Shown: positions 1-12,228 of the stretch, in pieces
Position numbering within the stretch: position 1 is the first letter of the stretch
Layout: every line of letters starts with the position of its first letter
DNA from: Cystobasidiopsis lactophilus
Taxonomy: Eukaryota; Basidiomycota; Agaricostilbomycetes; Agaricostilbales; Chionosphaeraceae
DNA: 64,000 nt
Reading direction: 5' to 3'
Assembly: GCA_001599975.1 (NCBI GenBank)
Contig: BCIO01000004.1
Location: forward strand, 2,577,328 to 2,641,327
Notes under the pieces: model-generated
Databases searched by the model: none
What the model saw: the letters and a program-made list of their open reading frames with translations, nothing else
Told to the model about the DNA's origin: nothing
Position numbers and translations under genes: made by a program

Positions 1-1437
1 ACCGGTTCACCGCCGAGCACCTTTCTAGATCAAAATGGCAGCAAAAGCTCAGGCCAACCGTTCTGAACAGCTGGGAGGCGGTTTACTTTTCGTTCCGAGA
101 GAAGGATTTGCTCGACATAGCGAAGCAAGCGAAGTCTCTTGAGGTCGACGTTCTTGTGATGGACGATGGCTGGTTCGGAAAGAAGTATCCGAGAGACAAC
201 GATAGGCAAGGTCTCGGGGACTGGACGCCAAATTCCAGACTGCCTCATGGCCTCGATGGATTGGCGACGCGAGTTCGGTCGCAAGGCTTGGAGTTTGGCT
301 TTTGGGTGCGCAGCCGACTTCCTAGAGTGCTCTCGATCTAAAGAAACCCCCAGGTCGAGCCCGAAATGGTCCAGCGGCGTTCCCAGTTGTATGAAGCCCA
401 TCCGGACTGGGTGCAGGTGCGGCTGCTGTGATTAACGCCATGGCGAGCGCTCACTCGTTGGCGTGAAAGATGGCACCTGGCTACAATCAAACCGAGTCGC
501 GCAATCAGTTGCTTTTGAACATAGGCCTGCCCGAAGGTCGGTTGCCCTTGACGTGCGGAGACGCAATCTGACATTGGCTCAGTTCAAGACCATCTGATCG
601 ACACGTTCTCCGTGCTGCTCAAGGAGTCTAAAGCGTCCTATTTGAAGTGGGATTACAACCGAGGACTTCATGTGAGCGTCTTATTACGCTCACTGACATG
701 CTCTGAGTCTGACCACCAAACAGGAGTACACCGGCTTCTCGGCGGCCCATGCTCAGATTCTGGGTGTCTACCGCGTGATCGAAGAGCTCACCAGCCGCTT
801 CCCCGATACCCTGATAGAGGGCTGCGCTTCCGGCGGAGGCCGCTTCGATTTGGGCATGCTGTACTATTGGCCACAAAGTTGGACGTCGGACAACACGGAT
901 GCCGTGGACAGGCTCTCCATTCAACTTGGCACCAGCCTTCTCTACCCGCTTTCTTCGATGTCAGGCCATATTTCCGCCGTGCCAAACCACCAGACCGGAC
1001 GAACGACCCCACTCGAATTCCGGGCGCATGTGGCAATGCTGTGTGGCGCCTATGGTCTTGAACTTGACCCCCGCTCTCTTTCGAAAACCGAGGCAAAGCA
1101 GGTTAAAGCCTTGGGCGACCTTGCTGCCGAGATTCGGCCTCTTGTGCACCACGGCTCCATGTATAGACTGGGCTGGCCATCGGACACCAATTGGCCGGCG
1201 GTGCTGCTGGTAGCTCAAGACCAGAGCTCGGCAGTACTCGCTGTCTTTCAGCTGGCCCAGAAAATAGGGGAGCGGCCGCCAGCTTTCATTCTCCCGGGTC
1301 TGGACCCGAATGCCCACTACCGCGACGAGGATACGGACCAACAGTTCAAGAGCAGCCAGCTATCGGGTCCAGGTATCGTGGTCCGGTTTCCGTCAGGAGA
1401 TTACAGTAGCAAGATCATCCGCTTGCAGAGGGTTTGA
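1..1437 (+). CDS. Alpha-galactosidase, GH36 family (5' end outside window)
   Basis: Hydrolyses terminal alpha-1,6-galactose from raffinose-type sugars and galacto-oligosaccharides. The reading frame is already open at base 3 with RPTVLNSWEAVYF, a GH36 core segment, so upstream exons are missing. In order one sees VMDDGWFG (about 160-183), the nucleophile motif YLKWDYNRGLH (about 640-669, Asp of KWD), EGCASGGGRFDLGML, and WTSDNTDA carrying the likely acid/base Asp, then a C-terminal beta domain ending in IIRLQRV. Short introns lie near 305-353, 415-470, 537-582 and 670-721; splicing them gives a continuous GH36 protein. The stop lies 28 bp from the stop of the convergent TFIIIC gene. No signal peptide can be judged because the N-terminus is absent. 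The family call is firm; extracellular or intracellular location is unknown. Confidence 0.93.
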
Positions 1438-1465
1438 GGGTTTGAGTACTTGTACAAATAGAGAA

Positions 1466-4400
1466 TCACAAGGATAGCCAGTTGAGACCCATCGTGACCC
1501 AGCCGTCAGCTCCACTGCTGCATGGGACCCGCTTCACGAACCCAGAGTCCTCCAGCTCCGCCAACAACTCCTCGACCTCGACGATGCTAAAGCTCGGCTT
1601 CAAGAAGGCCATGATGTTGGTCTGTTGTGCAATGCGTTTGAGCTATCGCAGACAGGTCCATACAGAAAGGCTCACAGTGGTGGGCGCCACGTTCAAATGG
1701 ATGGCGCCGAGGATGGCGCGCAAGCAGTTCGCGGCCATGTCTTCCAAAAAGTCGCCGTTGATATCAATCCACATGCGAGGGACGAAAAATGCGTCTGGGT
1801 TTTGAAGCGTGGGCAGGACCCAGTTGCCGCGGTGGGCCAAAGAAACCAGCAAAGTGGCATCGAAGCCGACTTGCAAGAACGGAGGCGTTTCCAAGGCGCC
1901 AACGTTGAGGAGAAGCTTGGACAGCAGAGGATTGGCCTGGTGGAACCTTCAGCCAAATTCACGAACCCAAGAGCCATGACACTCACGTCCAGCGACGCCA
2001 GAGCCAATCCATCTTCGCCAGCGGCTTCGACCTGAGCCGTGACCGCGTCCAAAAAGGCTGATTCTTCAGGGTCCAGACCAAGCTGAGCAGCGACGGACTG
2101 CGAAGTGGGCGGCTCGTCCAGATCTATCAAGCGAATTTGGCGGCGACTGAGTCTGTCCGGCAATCCCTCGGTAGACACATCAGGAACGTCGAGCAGTATG
2201 GCATTCTCGACGGCCTCGTCGTCTAGATCAACGCAGTGAGTTCAGGCGCAGAGCCGCAGGGCAACAAGACGCACCCAGTTTCCGACTCTGGTAGTCGGAG
2301 TAGTCGCGTTTGTTGGCGTTGAGGGACGTATCCAGGGCGGTGGCGATCTGTTGGGTCATGTGAGTACTTGAGAAAGCTAGAGATGGAAAGGGAACAGCAA
2401 ACCTTATCGTCGGACACCAAGTTCAAGAAAGCCAACAGGTCGCCGTCGTTGGGAGACAATGTGATTTGATCGGGTTGCTCGATGACGAACGACTTGGCCT
2501 CTTCAAGTGCTGTAGACGGCATGTAGTAGTTGAAGCTTTGGTTCCACCTGTTCCACCGACGATCAGCCCTCGAATGCTTGGAGAAGTGTGGCGACGAACT
2601 TGTCCGAGAACAGGTAGTTGCGGCCCGGTGCTCGCCGTTCTTCTTCACTGTAGCGTACAACTGTGCCGAGGCGAACCAGCTCATGGATGCCGTCTTCGAT
2701 GGGCGTCGGCGGCAACCGGCGCATCATTTGATGGGCTCGTTCTACCGAGTAGATGCGCTGCGGCGTGGCGACCAAGCTCTGAGCAGATCGTCAGCCTAGG
2801 AGCCACATCACGGTACGAGCACCTTACTTTGATGGCACACATCGCCGACTGGACATCCAGCGGATTCTCGTCAGGCAGCTGCTGGGCCTGCTGGGCGTGG
2901 GAGAAAGCCAGATCCAAGGTCTCTTGTGACTTGGCCGTCACAGACGCATTGGACTCGTAGATGATGGGATAGCGGTCGTCGACGAGAGTCCGCTGGGCTG
3001 CGGGTGCGCGGATGGTCCAGCGAGCGTCCACGTCGTTATTGGACAACGGCAAATCCAGCTTGAAGGGCTGATCCAGCGCGGCCCCCATTTGCCTTCGGAA
3101 GACAAGTTCAGCCCGATCTTATCAGTGTATGCCATTAGACTCACCCAATGAAAACCTTCGCTCGCATCAAGTCGATCCAGCCGCGCACGTCGTCGGACGC
3201 TGGCAGCTGGTCCTGCTCTCCATTCTCGATCATTCGCACATAAGCCTTTTTCCAAGTCTCTGCGAGCGAATCGAGCCACAAAGTGCCTTGGCGGTTGCCA
3301 CCGGCGACATGGGAGATGAAGTGTGTGCGTAGAGTGTTCGGCTGGTGCGAAGTGAGGACGCCCGAGTCCACCATCAGCTTCCATGGCACCTGCTTAGAGC
3401 TGTTGACCAGGCGGTTGCGAGTCGTCATGATGACCCAGAAGTCCCGGAGCAGATCTTCCTCTTCCACGGTCCAACTGCGGCGGGCGCGAGGCGCTTTCTT
3501 GCCATCGTTCGCTTGAGATATATCGTCCTCCGCTTGAGCGGACTTTGAACCGGCAGCTGCAGCAGCCGGCTCGTCGCGGCGCTTGGCTTTGCGGTTGGCG
3601 GCGGCCGTCGAGGCGGCCTTCTTTTTGGCAGCGGCGCTGGACGCCAGCTCCTCTGTTGCTGGAGCCACCTCCTTCCCACGCGCTGGCGGCGGCTTGGATT
3701 TGGCCTTCAGAGCGAGCTGGCCAAACTCGTCTTCGGCGCGGGACTCCCTGAGGCCGCCGGCCAAGAAGAGATTTCGGAGCCGATCCAACCCTGGCGCTTT
3801 GTCGAACGACACCTTGTGGAGGTCTGCATACCGATGGACGATCGACATGAACTCCGCTTCTTTGCGATCAGCGGCTTCTTGGGCTTTGCGAGCGAGAATG
3901 GCTTCGATGACGGCTGGGTCAATGGCCGCATCTTCTTCCGACTCCTCTTCTTGCTCCTCTTCCTCTCTTCTGGTCTGCGCTGATTTCTTCCCCGTGGAGC
4001 GCTTCTGGCGCTTTCGAGGGCGGCCGGTCGCTGCCGCAAAGGACTTCCTAGGCCCGCGCCTGCGATCGATCTCGATTCTGTCGAGGTACTCTGAGACTGC
4101 TTGGGGCGGCGCCAACAGGACCTCGCTGAGCCGGGCCACCTCCGCGCTGTGCGCAGCAGAGTCGCCCATCTTTTTCAGCGTCGGCTTCACGCTGTTGAGG
4201 AAGCGCTTCTGCTGGGAGAGCAGATAGTATTCTGCCTGCCACTTGTTTGGCACTTTGAGGTGCTTGAGCAGATCGTCTGGTGCGTCGCACTGGATGGGCG
4301 GGCTGATCAACGGGGTGCTATCGAATCGAGGCAGCGCCGCAAAGTCGGGTTGACGGTCGACAGCGCTCAGCGCGCGGAGCTGATTCCATAGACCCTGCAC

Positions 4401-7400
4401 ATCTTCAGGGCTCTGCAGGTTGTAATGCCCAATGGCGGCCGGCACGGCGGCTCCATAGTCGTAGAGGGGAACTTGATCCGCGAGTAGCCAGGCGTCCGGG
4501 CTGATGCGATCCGCTGGAGAGAGTGCACGCAATTGGCTTGGGTCCAGGACGCGGAATTGGAGCCGAGGCACAGAGGCGTCGGCAAAGTTGATGGCGTAGT
4601 CCGGGTTATCGCTGGCCTGTTTGAGTGGGATCAGGAAGCGTAGGTTGGCCAGCACCATGAGCAGGTGGTAGATGCCGGTGCGGGCACGATACAGCGAGTT
4701 GCCAGACAAATGGAGCGCCGGCGCAAGCTCGGGAAAATCGGCTTTGACCTTGGACAGCGGGGCTTGCCCGTTGGAAGGCACTTCCAAGAAGGAGTCAAGG
4801 GCTGGTAGTCGAGAGTAAAGCGGGATGAGCTGCACGTAGTCGGCCACCTTTAGGTCGGCGAAGAGCATGGGCGAGCTGAAGATCTTGACCGCCTTTCCGG
4901 TCTTCATGTCCTGGGCCGTCATTTTGGCGGCGCGTCGCTGATGCTCCATCAGCTCGAAGAGCACCAGGTGCAGCTTGGAAGCTCGCGCCATCCGCCCATA
5001 GCAGTAGCCGTAGTATTGAGACACCACGTGCCACTCGCCCAAGCAGTAGGCGTGGACCTCGTCTTCGTCGAGGCCCTTTCCGTCAGACATCGAAATGGCC
5101 GCGGCGTCAGATTGCGCTCGCTTGTTGGTGTGGGTCGGGCGCTTCGCATTGGCTATCGCCTCAAGGGGCAGGTTGGTCGTTGGGAACTCTCTTGACAGGT
5201 AATTCCGACTTGGTGCACCAGAGTAGGACTCGAGATATTGCTTGGCCACTTCGGAATCTAAGGGAACCGAGGGTAGGTGGACCAATTTGACCCGGCGAAA
5301 GTTGCCGACGTTATTCGGAACGCTGACGGTGACACGCTGGATGAGGCCCTTTGACGCGAGATTGTTAAGAGCCATCGAGACGGTACGTTTGTCGATGATA
5401 TGAAGCGGAGCATCGTCGGCGAGGCCTTCGTTCCTGCGCTGGATGATTTGCTGCTGATTCGTCAAGGCCTTGCCTTCGTCTGTGATGCCGCCCAGCTCGC
5501 TAATGGCCGCCAATAGCTCGTTTTCCCTCAGCATCTGCGAATGCGATTGTCGTGGTGCGTCGCGGCGACGCTGGATCGCTCGTGAGCCCGGCAGAGCTGC
5601 CTTTGCGCGAGCGGTGGACGGCCCGGCGACTGATAGGGGCTTTGAGACTTCGGCGACGCGAGCTTGGAAATCACTGACCTGGCGGCGAAGGCTCGATAAC
5701 GGTACCAAAAAGGTATGGCGTCGGATCGTTGGTGCTGTATTGGCCGGCGACGTTGTTTGCGGCGGCCTGCAAGAGTGCAGCTGCACGGAAACCCGGCTTC
5801 AGACATCGGAAAGCGGCAGAAGCCTTGTAGAAGCACTTACAGTCTGCGGTTGTGGGTTGTATCGACAGCGAGTCACTGTGTGGATGCTGGCGCAAGTATT
5901 CCATGATGCTGGGGACCACCGGGTCTGGAGCGGGATCGTCCAAGGGCATGGCGGCGACATTGTCAGAATCATTAGCGGAGGTCATTAGCCGAGGGTCGAG
6001 CAAGTGCTCGATGTCGAGGTCCATAGGCCCAGCACTCGACGTCGCCCGCTCTTCGATGGGCTTTGGCATGTGCTGAGGGGCGGAAGCAGCGGCAACATTT
6101 GCATTCGGAGCTCCAATTAGCGACATGTCGGTCGAAGTCGAGACCGATTGAGCACTTTGGGAGACGTGAGCTGGTTCTGCTTGGGCGGGCGCCGCCGCGC
6201 TGGCCTCGACTTCTGGCAGAGGCCCAGGCTGATCGGATGGCAGAGTCGCTGCAGCCAGCTTGGGCGTCGTAGATTTCTCGGACGTTGTAGGGGCGAATGC
6301 GGACGGGCCAGACAGGGGAAGAGCATCTCTTTTGGGCCTGCCGCGGCCACGGCCTCGCTTGGCGGGACTGGGGGCGGACGTCGATGCTCTGGCTGCTGAG
6401 TCTGGCGTGGCTGACGCCCGGCGAACATTCAGCACAGCAAATTGCGAGTCAGTTGGCAAAGCGCCAGAAGTACCACGTCGGGCACCAGTTTCTTCCTGTG
6501 CTGGCGCCGCCTCTGCCTTTTGGACATCCTCCATTTCTTGGTCCGGGACGAACTCGGCATCCTTGTCGTCCTCTTCAGCAAGCTCGTCGACCTCGTCTTG
6601 GCTGTTGTCGACCACGGCGGACTTGTAGGAGCGGCGAGGTCGCTTTTTGGGCGGCTCTTGCGCAGCTTCATCTCCCTCGGACGCCAGGTTCTATCTCAAA
6701 GGTGAGTGACCGAGCCATAAACAAGTAGACTTGAGGCTCACGCTGATTTCGCGCGACTTTCGGCGCTTGATCTTTGCTGGGTCGGCACTCATGCCCGGGT
6801 GAGGTTTAGCCAGGGTGCCATCCGGTTTGAGCTTGCGAATGTATGGCGACTTGGGAGCATCTGGGTCCTTCTTTGGTCGGCCCCGTGGCTTCTTCGGTAT
6901 CGGTGGATCCGGGTCTGGGATTGGCGGCAGTTCGGCGGGCGCGCTCGCCTCCCAATCGACGATTCCTAGGGTGTTCAAATCGATGGTGGCGTCCTCGTCC
7001 ACGGCAGGTTGTTGTTGCTTAGACTTTGGCGGCCGCCCACGAGGCCTGCCCGTGCTCGGTCTGGGCCCTTTGCTGCGAGCGGGCGCTTTGGCGACGGTCT
7101 CGCCCTGGACTTTGACGTCCTTGCCCCGCGGCGCGGAGGCGCTCGCGCCTTTTTGGGCGAAGGCATCGAGCTCTTCGATGGCGGTGTAGAACTTGAAGCG
7201 CTTCAACGGAGCAAAGTGACCAGCCTGGTCGGCCTTGATCATGCCGAAGAGCTTGGCCGGAGCATCAATGCCGTCCTTGGAGCACCGCTCGAGATATCCT
7301 TGAACGGAAAAGAAACGAGCCCGCTTCTCTCTGCCGGCCGTCTCCATGACGGAGTAAATGGCGTTGTCGGACAGGTGCGGCGGAATCGAATCCTGCTCTT

Positions 7401-9166
7401 TCTCCATTGTCACCAGGTGGTGGTCCAGCGAGCGCACTTCGATTCCTTTGAGGCGGTTGTAGATTTCCTGGTAATGCAGCAGCGTTAGTTGGGTGGGGGC
7501 TGAGAGGAGGACATTGTCGGCTCACCCTCTGCGTAATGCCGATGTCACCGGCGCCGTGAATGACGTCCAAGATCTGGCGTTGGAGCGGCAGGGTGTATCG
7601 CAGTCGAGACAAGTCCAAGGGTTCGATATCGCTGGCGTCTTCTTGTCCCTGCTCCGCCTGGATGTCTTGTTCGTCATCGTCCAGGGTCTCCTCGCCTTCG
7701 GGCGGCACATAGTCTGGGTTGAGCTGGAGCACAGGGATGACACTGCCCTTGGCGTTCTTGCCGACCGTCTTGATGACGGAGCCTTCTTCGGCCATGATCT
7801 CAACGATGCGGTTGACCTTGCGCCGCTCGCGCTGCTGAACCGGCGTGCAGTTCTGGTCACCACCCGCGACGTTAGTTCTACAGGGAGTCAAGTGGTCGAA
7901 TGAGGTAAACGCACGATGGCCAAGATGATGTCGGCGTGGAGGATGTAGTTGTTGGGCCGAGAACGCAACGTCTTCAAGATGCGCGACTTGACCAAGTTCA
8001 GATTGGACTCCATGTGGACCATGGTGATGGGAGAGAACTGGGAGGCCGAGGCGTCCTCTTCGTTGGCATTGAACAGCGCCTCGTCTTCGTTCGCGCTTTC
8101 GTCCGGATCGGTGGCGGTGTGCGCCTTCCAATGCGCCGAGGTAGCCAAGTAGCGCTTGTGGATGCATCGGTTGGTGTAAGATCCGTGGGCGGTGACTCGA
8201 AACTTGACGCTGCACGCAGGCGCAAAGGTTTCAGCAAAAGTGGTAGGCCAGGCGCCCAGCGGACGCACATCAAGTCCAGGCTCAGCAGCGACTTGACAAA
8301 GTGGAAGATCGATTTCTGGTCGTGCACGTCGTCTTGGCCGAGCTCAACGACGGTCTTGCCCGCCTCCCGGCCGCGAGCGATGGACTTCAGAATTTGGTAA
8401 ACAACGTCTGTCAATTTTGAGGGCTTCATCCGCGTTGTCAGGCACTTGTTCAATGGGCAAGCGAGAAAGAGAACGCACGCGGCTGTGGCTTCCAGTGATG
8501 GAGAACCAGCAGGTCTCTTCGTCGACGCCGATGCGCAGGTTGTCGCCGTAGAGCTGCTGCAGGTCCTTGGCGCTGGTCGACAGCTTCTCCTGCTCGCCCA
8601 GCATCACGAACTGGAATTTGGGCGCCTGGGCGAGCCTCTTGCGCTTCTTCTTGGTGCGCTTCTTGTGCCGCTCCAGCGTGGCGTCCTCCTCGTCGTCGTC
8701 GTCGTCCTCGACCGGCGCGGTGTTTTCAATTTGCTGCAAGTAACCGACGCGGACCTCTGGCAACCGGACCAGCTGCTGCCAGACGTACACCGTGTAGTCC
8801 TCATCGATGGCTTGGGCCACAGAGCGGCGCTTGAAGAAGGTGGAGATGAACTGCGAGAGGTCGGCCAGCGTCGCCCCTGCAAAGCGGGACAAAAAGCGTT
8901 TGAGTCAGAAACTTTTGTGGCTCTAGGGACTCGAACAGGTCGCAAGGCAGGATCAAGCAGTGATGTAGGACGACTCGAACCGGGGCAAGAGGGAGGCAAA
9001 GGGCGTGCACAAAGGCAAGGGTTGGAGCTGTTCAAGACGGGAGGTTGGAGGTCCGCACAGGCGCGCAACTCGTCGTCGTCAACAGCGAGCAGTTCGAGAA
9101 AGCCTCACCTTCTTCGCCGTTCATGGCCAGCTCCTCCTTGAGGCTCTCGAGCAGCGCGTCGAGCAT
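1466..9166 (-). CDS. TFIIIC largest subunit, B-block-binding protein (Tfc3/GTF3C1 type)
   Basis: DNA-binding subunit of RNA polymerase III factor TFIIIC, which recognises the B-block of tRNA genes. The start at 9166 gives a short first exon (MLDALLESLKEELAMNGEEG), a donor at about 9107, and exon 2 from about 8879. The B-block winged helix is at about 8270-8420 (VVYQILKSIARGREAGKTVV). A second winged-helix-like block at about 5340-5520 carries DKRTVSMALNNLASKGLIQR. Three AT-hook-like RGRP cores occur near 6340 (GRGRGRPKRD), 6885 (KPRGRPKKD) and 7040 (GRPRGRPPK), and a Myb/SANT-like segment (RRSWTVEEEDLLRDFW) lies near 3450-3500. Acidic and Ala/Lys-rich linkers are long. The last exon ends WVTMGLNWLSL before the stop at 1466-1468. 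There are at least nine introns and the product is about 2,200 residues, large for the family. Several internal splice sites are only approximate. Confidence 0.88.
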
Positions 9167-9670
9167 CTTGAGAGGCGGCCTTCAAATGGCAGTGGGATTC
9201 TCGCTCTTGGGGGTGTGGTAAAGTGCCTGCAATGGCGAAAGCCTCTCGTCGCGGCTTCAGTACAGCATGCTCCAAGAGGTTCAAACAGCGCCGTCGAGGT
9301 TGAGGTCGTCGTTGTTGCCGTGGAGGCAACGGATGAGTCGAGTGCGCGGCAAAAGGTTTGCCCGAAGGCTCTCTCCTTGTTTTGACTTTCATTTAGCAAG
9401 CGCGTCCAAGGCTTCCATTATTGCTCTTGTCTTGCTTGATCCGTCTGCTTCTGTGTCTGCATCCTTGCGCATTCCTCTTGCCTGATCGTGGCACCGGCGA
9501 GCGTGTCGCCGTGTCCGGAACTCGATGGATCGCCGCGTTCGCTGAGCAAAACATTTTGTGATCTTCTGTTTGGAATCAACAACTATGTATTTCTGTCATG
9601 ATGCCCAATCGCTTCCTTTCTCCTAACCACGACGAACGCTGGCGGTCTTTTCGCCAGCAACACTCAAACA
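9167..9670. other. Intergenic region between TFIIIC subunit and small secreted protein gene
   Basis: This 504 bp stretch separates two divergently transcribed genes and so must hold both promoters. Pyrimidine-rich runs precede the plus-strand gene. I see no convincing open frame or RNA gene. Confidence 0.5.
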
Positions 9671-10772
9671 ATGCCACAGCTTCCCCTCCTCCTGGTTGCC
9701 CTATCACTCGCCACCGCTGCATGCAGAGCCGAGTCTCTCTTCTGGAGCGAAAGCCTGAAATACGGCGTCAATCGCGATTGGTTCTGCACGGAATTCCTGT
9801 CAACATGCAAGACGTATGCGTTTGGGGCCTTGCCGGTTCCCGTCGAAGGCGGGCAGTCGATTCGCTACTATGCCGGCAGCCATCAACCATTCTGTGACCC
9901 CGGCCTTGCTCGATCTCTTCGGAGAGGTTCGTAGCTCTAGCCTTGGTTGAAAGGAAGTAGGCTCACGTTCTTGCCAAGCAGTTGTTCAAGCTTCCTGCAC
10001 TTCGACTTGGCAGCCGACCAGCATCCACGACCCAGGCACTCAAGACTTGACTCTCGCTGTGGCGACGGCATTAGGGGCATATGTGAAGACGGATGGGGTG
10101 GTGGCCAGCTCGCCTGGCCAACGAGGGCAAATGCAGGCGCCGAGTACGTTCTCCCTCTTCTCGCTGCTGCCTGCTCTCATCAGTGCTGGGGAGTCTCAGA
10201 AATTTTCAGTGACTCTCTCAACATCAGTTACACTCCAATGTTAGGGCTTGTTCTCCGAGAGCCAGGGCATGTGTGCTGACTTAGAACGCAGCGCCGTGAA
10301 TCAGCCCTATCTCAGACGGCAGAGCAAATATGTCGATTTCTTCCTCAGAGAAGAGGCAACAGGCAGCAATATCAAGGTGTGTTGATGGGTGCAATCTGCG
10401 AAATGTTCACGCTGACCCGCTGAATAGATCGGGGCGTTGAACTTCACACCCGGGTCAACAGCACCGGTGAATGCGCATTTCAGAGTACCCAAGTCATGGT
10501 GCAGCAAGAACGGACTCCGTGGGTGTTTCCTCTCTCGCGTGGGGACGCAAACTCAAGCACGAGGGCACAGGGTTGATGGCACACGAGTCGACCGTGCAGT
10601 CAGCCGGCAGATGGCCGACTGGATGGACAGACCCGCTGTCTAATGGTGGACGCACTGGGTTTGAACCGATAGGCTTTACTTTTCAGCACGGGATATCGGT
10701 GGCGACTACCAGATGCTGAAGAGGGGTGATGAAATTTGGGTTTGGCGCAAGGCGTTGAGTAGGGCTGTATAA
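9671..10772 (+). CDS. Small secreted cysteine-containing protein, unknown function
   Basis: I do not recognise this protein. The ATG at 9671 opens a clear signal peptide (MPQLPLLLVALSLATAACRA) followed by a Cys-bearing region (DWFCTEFLSTCKTYAFG, PFCDPG). Exon 1 ends in phase 1 at about 9931. Exon 2 (about 9984-10141) reads VQASCTSTWQPTSIHDPG. Exon 3 uses the acceptor at about 10285 and reads SAVNQPYLRRQSKYVDFF. Exon 4 starts after 10426 with IGALNFTPGSTAPVNAHF and includes KSWCSKNG. The 3' structure after about 10520 is uncertain; a last exon reading DIGGDYQMLKRGDEIWVW to the stop at 10770-10772 is plausible. The secreted, small and Cys-bearing character would fit an apoplastic or effector-like protein, but that is inference only. 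Confidence 0.55.
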
Positions 10773-11049
10773 TGTATTTGTATCTTGCGATCGACGCCAT
10801 CTTCACTCTGACTTCTCGCCACTGGGCGTGCACGGTTCTTTTGATTCCGCGGCGATGTGGCGAGCTAGCCTGGTCCAGCCCCTCTCTTTCTCGTTCGACC
10901 GCTAGACTCTAGGACCTGTTCCCAGCTCGTTGGTCAAGACTTTTGAAGTTGCGAAGCATGGGTGGTGTCCTGTCGTCGTTCAGAAGCGATACAATACGAT
11001 TGCCGAATATGGCTTTCTCGTTCCCCAATCCAAGTGGTCTCCCGAAGAC

Positions 11050-12153
11050 ATGCCGGACCTCGAGGGCAAGACTTTCGTGGTGACTGGATGCAACAGCGGC
11101 ATTGGCAAGGAGACGGCCAAGCACCTTGTGCGCAAGAACGCCACCCTCATCTTTACCGCTCGGTCAGAAGAGAAGGCGGCTGCCACTTTGGAAGAGCTGA
11201 AACGGATTGGTGGCAAAGGTTCTGTCAGATCAGTCGTTATGGATTTAGGTGACCTGGCTTCGGTGGCTGCCGCCGCCGACGTTCTGCTCCAGGAGCCTCG
11301 GCTCGATGTTCTCGTAGGTCTCGCACCAACTGTTGAGCTTGACTCGAGCTTCAAACTTTTCCAGATCCTTTCTGCTGGTGTCATGAGTCACACCAAAGGC
11401 GCCAAGTCGGCTTCAGGCTACGAGGTGGCGTGGGGAGTGAATGCATGTTGTTCTCCTTCGCCACCATCTCAATAAATCTTCGCTGACGCGGCAAGCCAGG
11501 TGATGGGTCACGCCGCGTTGACCTTCAAAGTTCTCCCTCTGCTCGAAAGGACAGCAAAGGGATTGCCGTCATGCAGTGTCAGAGTCGTTACCTTATCGTC
11601 CGGAGGTCATTTGGGGGCGACTGGCATTGACTACGACGCGGTGGCCGCCACCACACCAGACTGGGCGGACAAGCACACGCCCTTCCCTGATTTCTACTCG
11701 CAATCCAAGCTGGGTAACTTCTTGTTCAGCAACGCTTTGGCCAAGCGGGTCAAAGACAAAGGCATTTTGGCTGTGGCTATCAACCCTGGAAACATCGATA
11801 CGCAGCTAGCTCGCGAGATGAGTCCCGCCATGCATTTCCTGGTCAGTCGCTTGGTGTACCCATTGGAGCTTGTGAGTCCCCAAATCGAGAGGGCGAAGGC
11901 GTGATTGAGCCCACGATAGGGCGCTCTGACTCCGCTGTACGCCGCCACGTCATCGGAGTTGCATCTTGACGACTCTTTTGTCATCCCTTGGTGTGTTAAG
12001 TGGCGTTCACGCTCGAAAATTGTCCGCTCTTTTCTGTCCATCTGTGTTTATTCCGACGTTCGCTGACCAGATACGCAGGTCTATGACGAAGCAAAATACG
12101 AAGAGCTGTGGGCATTCTGCGAAAAAGAGATCGCAGCCAAGCTGCCAAAATAG
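11050..12153 (+). CDS. Short-chain dehydrogenase/reductase (SDR, NAD(P)-dependent)
   Basis: Classical SDR oxidoreductase of the fungal retinol-dehydrogenase/WW-domain-oxidoreductase-like group. The cofactor motif TGCNSGIGKETAKHL lies about 14 residues after the chosen ATG. The catalytic Ser lies in VRVVTLSSGGH and the catalytic YxxxK in FYSQSKLGNFLFSNAL, followed by the usual INPGNIDTQL. Introns are near 11315-11500, 11870-11918 and 11985-12079; the last exon reads VYDEAKYEELWAFCEKEI. The conserved lead-in GFLVPQSKWSPED sits just upstream of the ATG at 11050 in the same frame without its own ATG, so a short upstream exon near 10850-10985 probably carries the true start. The substrate cannot be inferred. 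It converges on the Zn2Cys6 gene with a gap of about 75 bp. Confidence 0.88.
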
Positions 12154-12228
12154 ACGGGTGCTTGGGGGTATGCAGCCAAATGAGATAGTTGGAAATGCCC
12201 CCGAACCAGAGACCAGACACTCAGCCCG

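Noticed and set aside
3583-4227. 214-codon plus-strand open frame (Ala/Ser/Arg-rich)
   Set aside because: It lies opposite the TFIIIC coding exon, whose Ala/Lys-rich linker produces a long antisense frame. No domain and no splice context.
10620-10700. Possible tRNA B-box-like stretch (gggtttgaacc)
   Set aside because: Does not match the GGTTCGANTCC consensus and no cloverleaf could be drawn around it.
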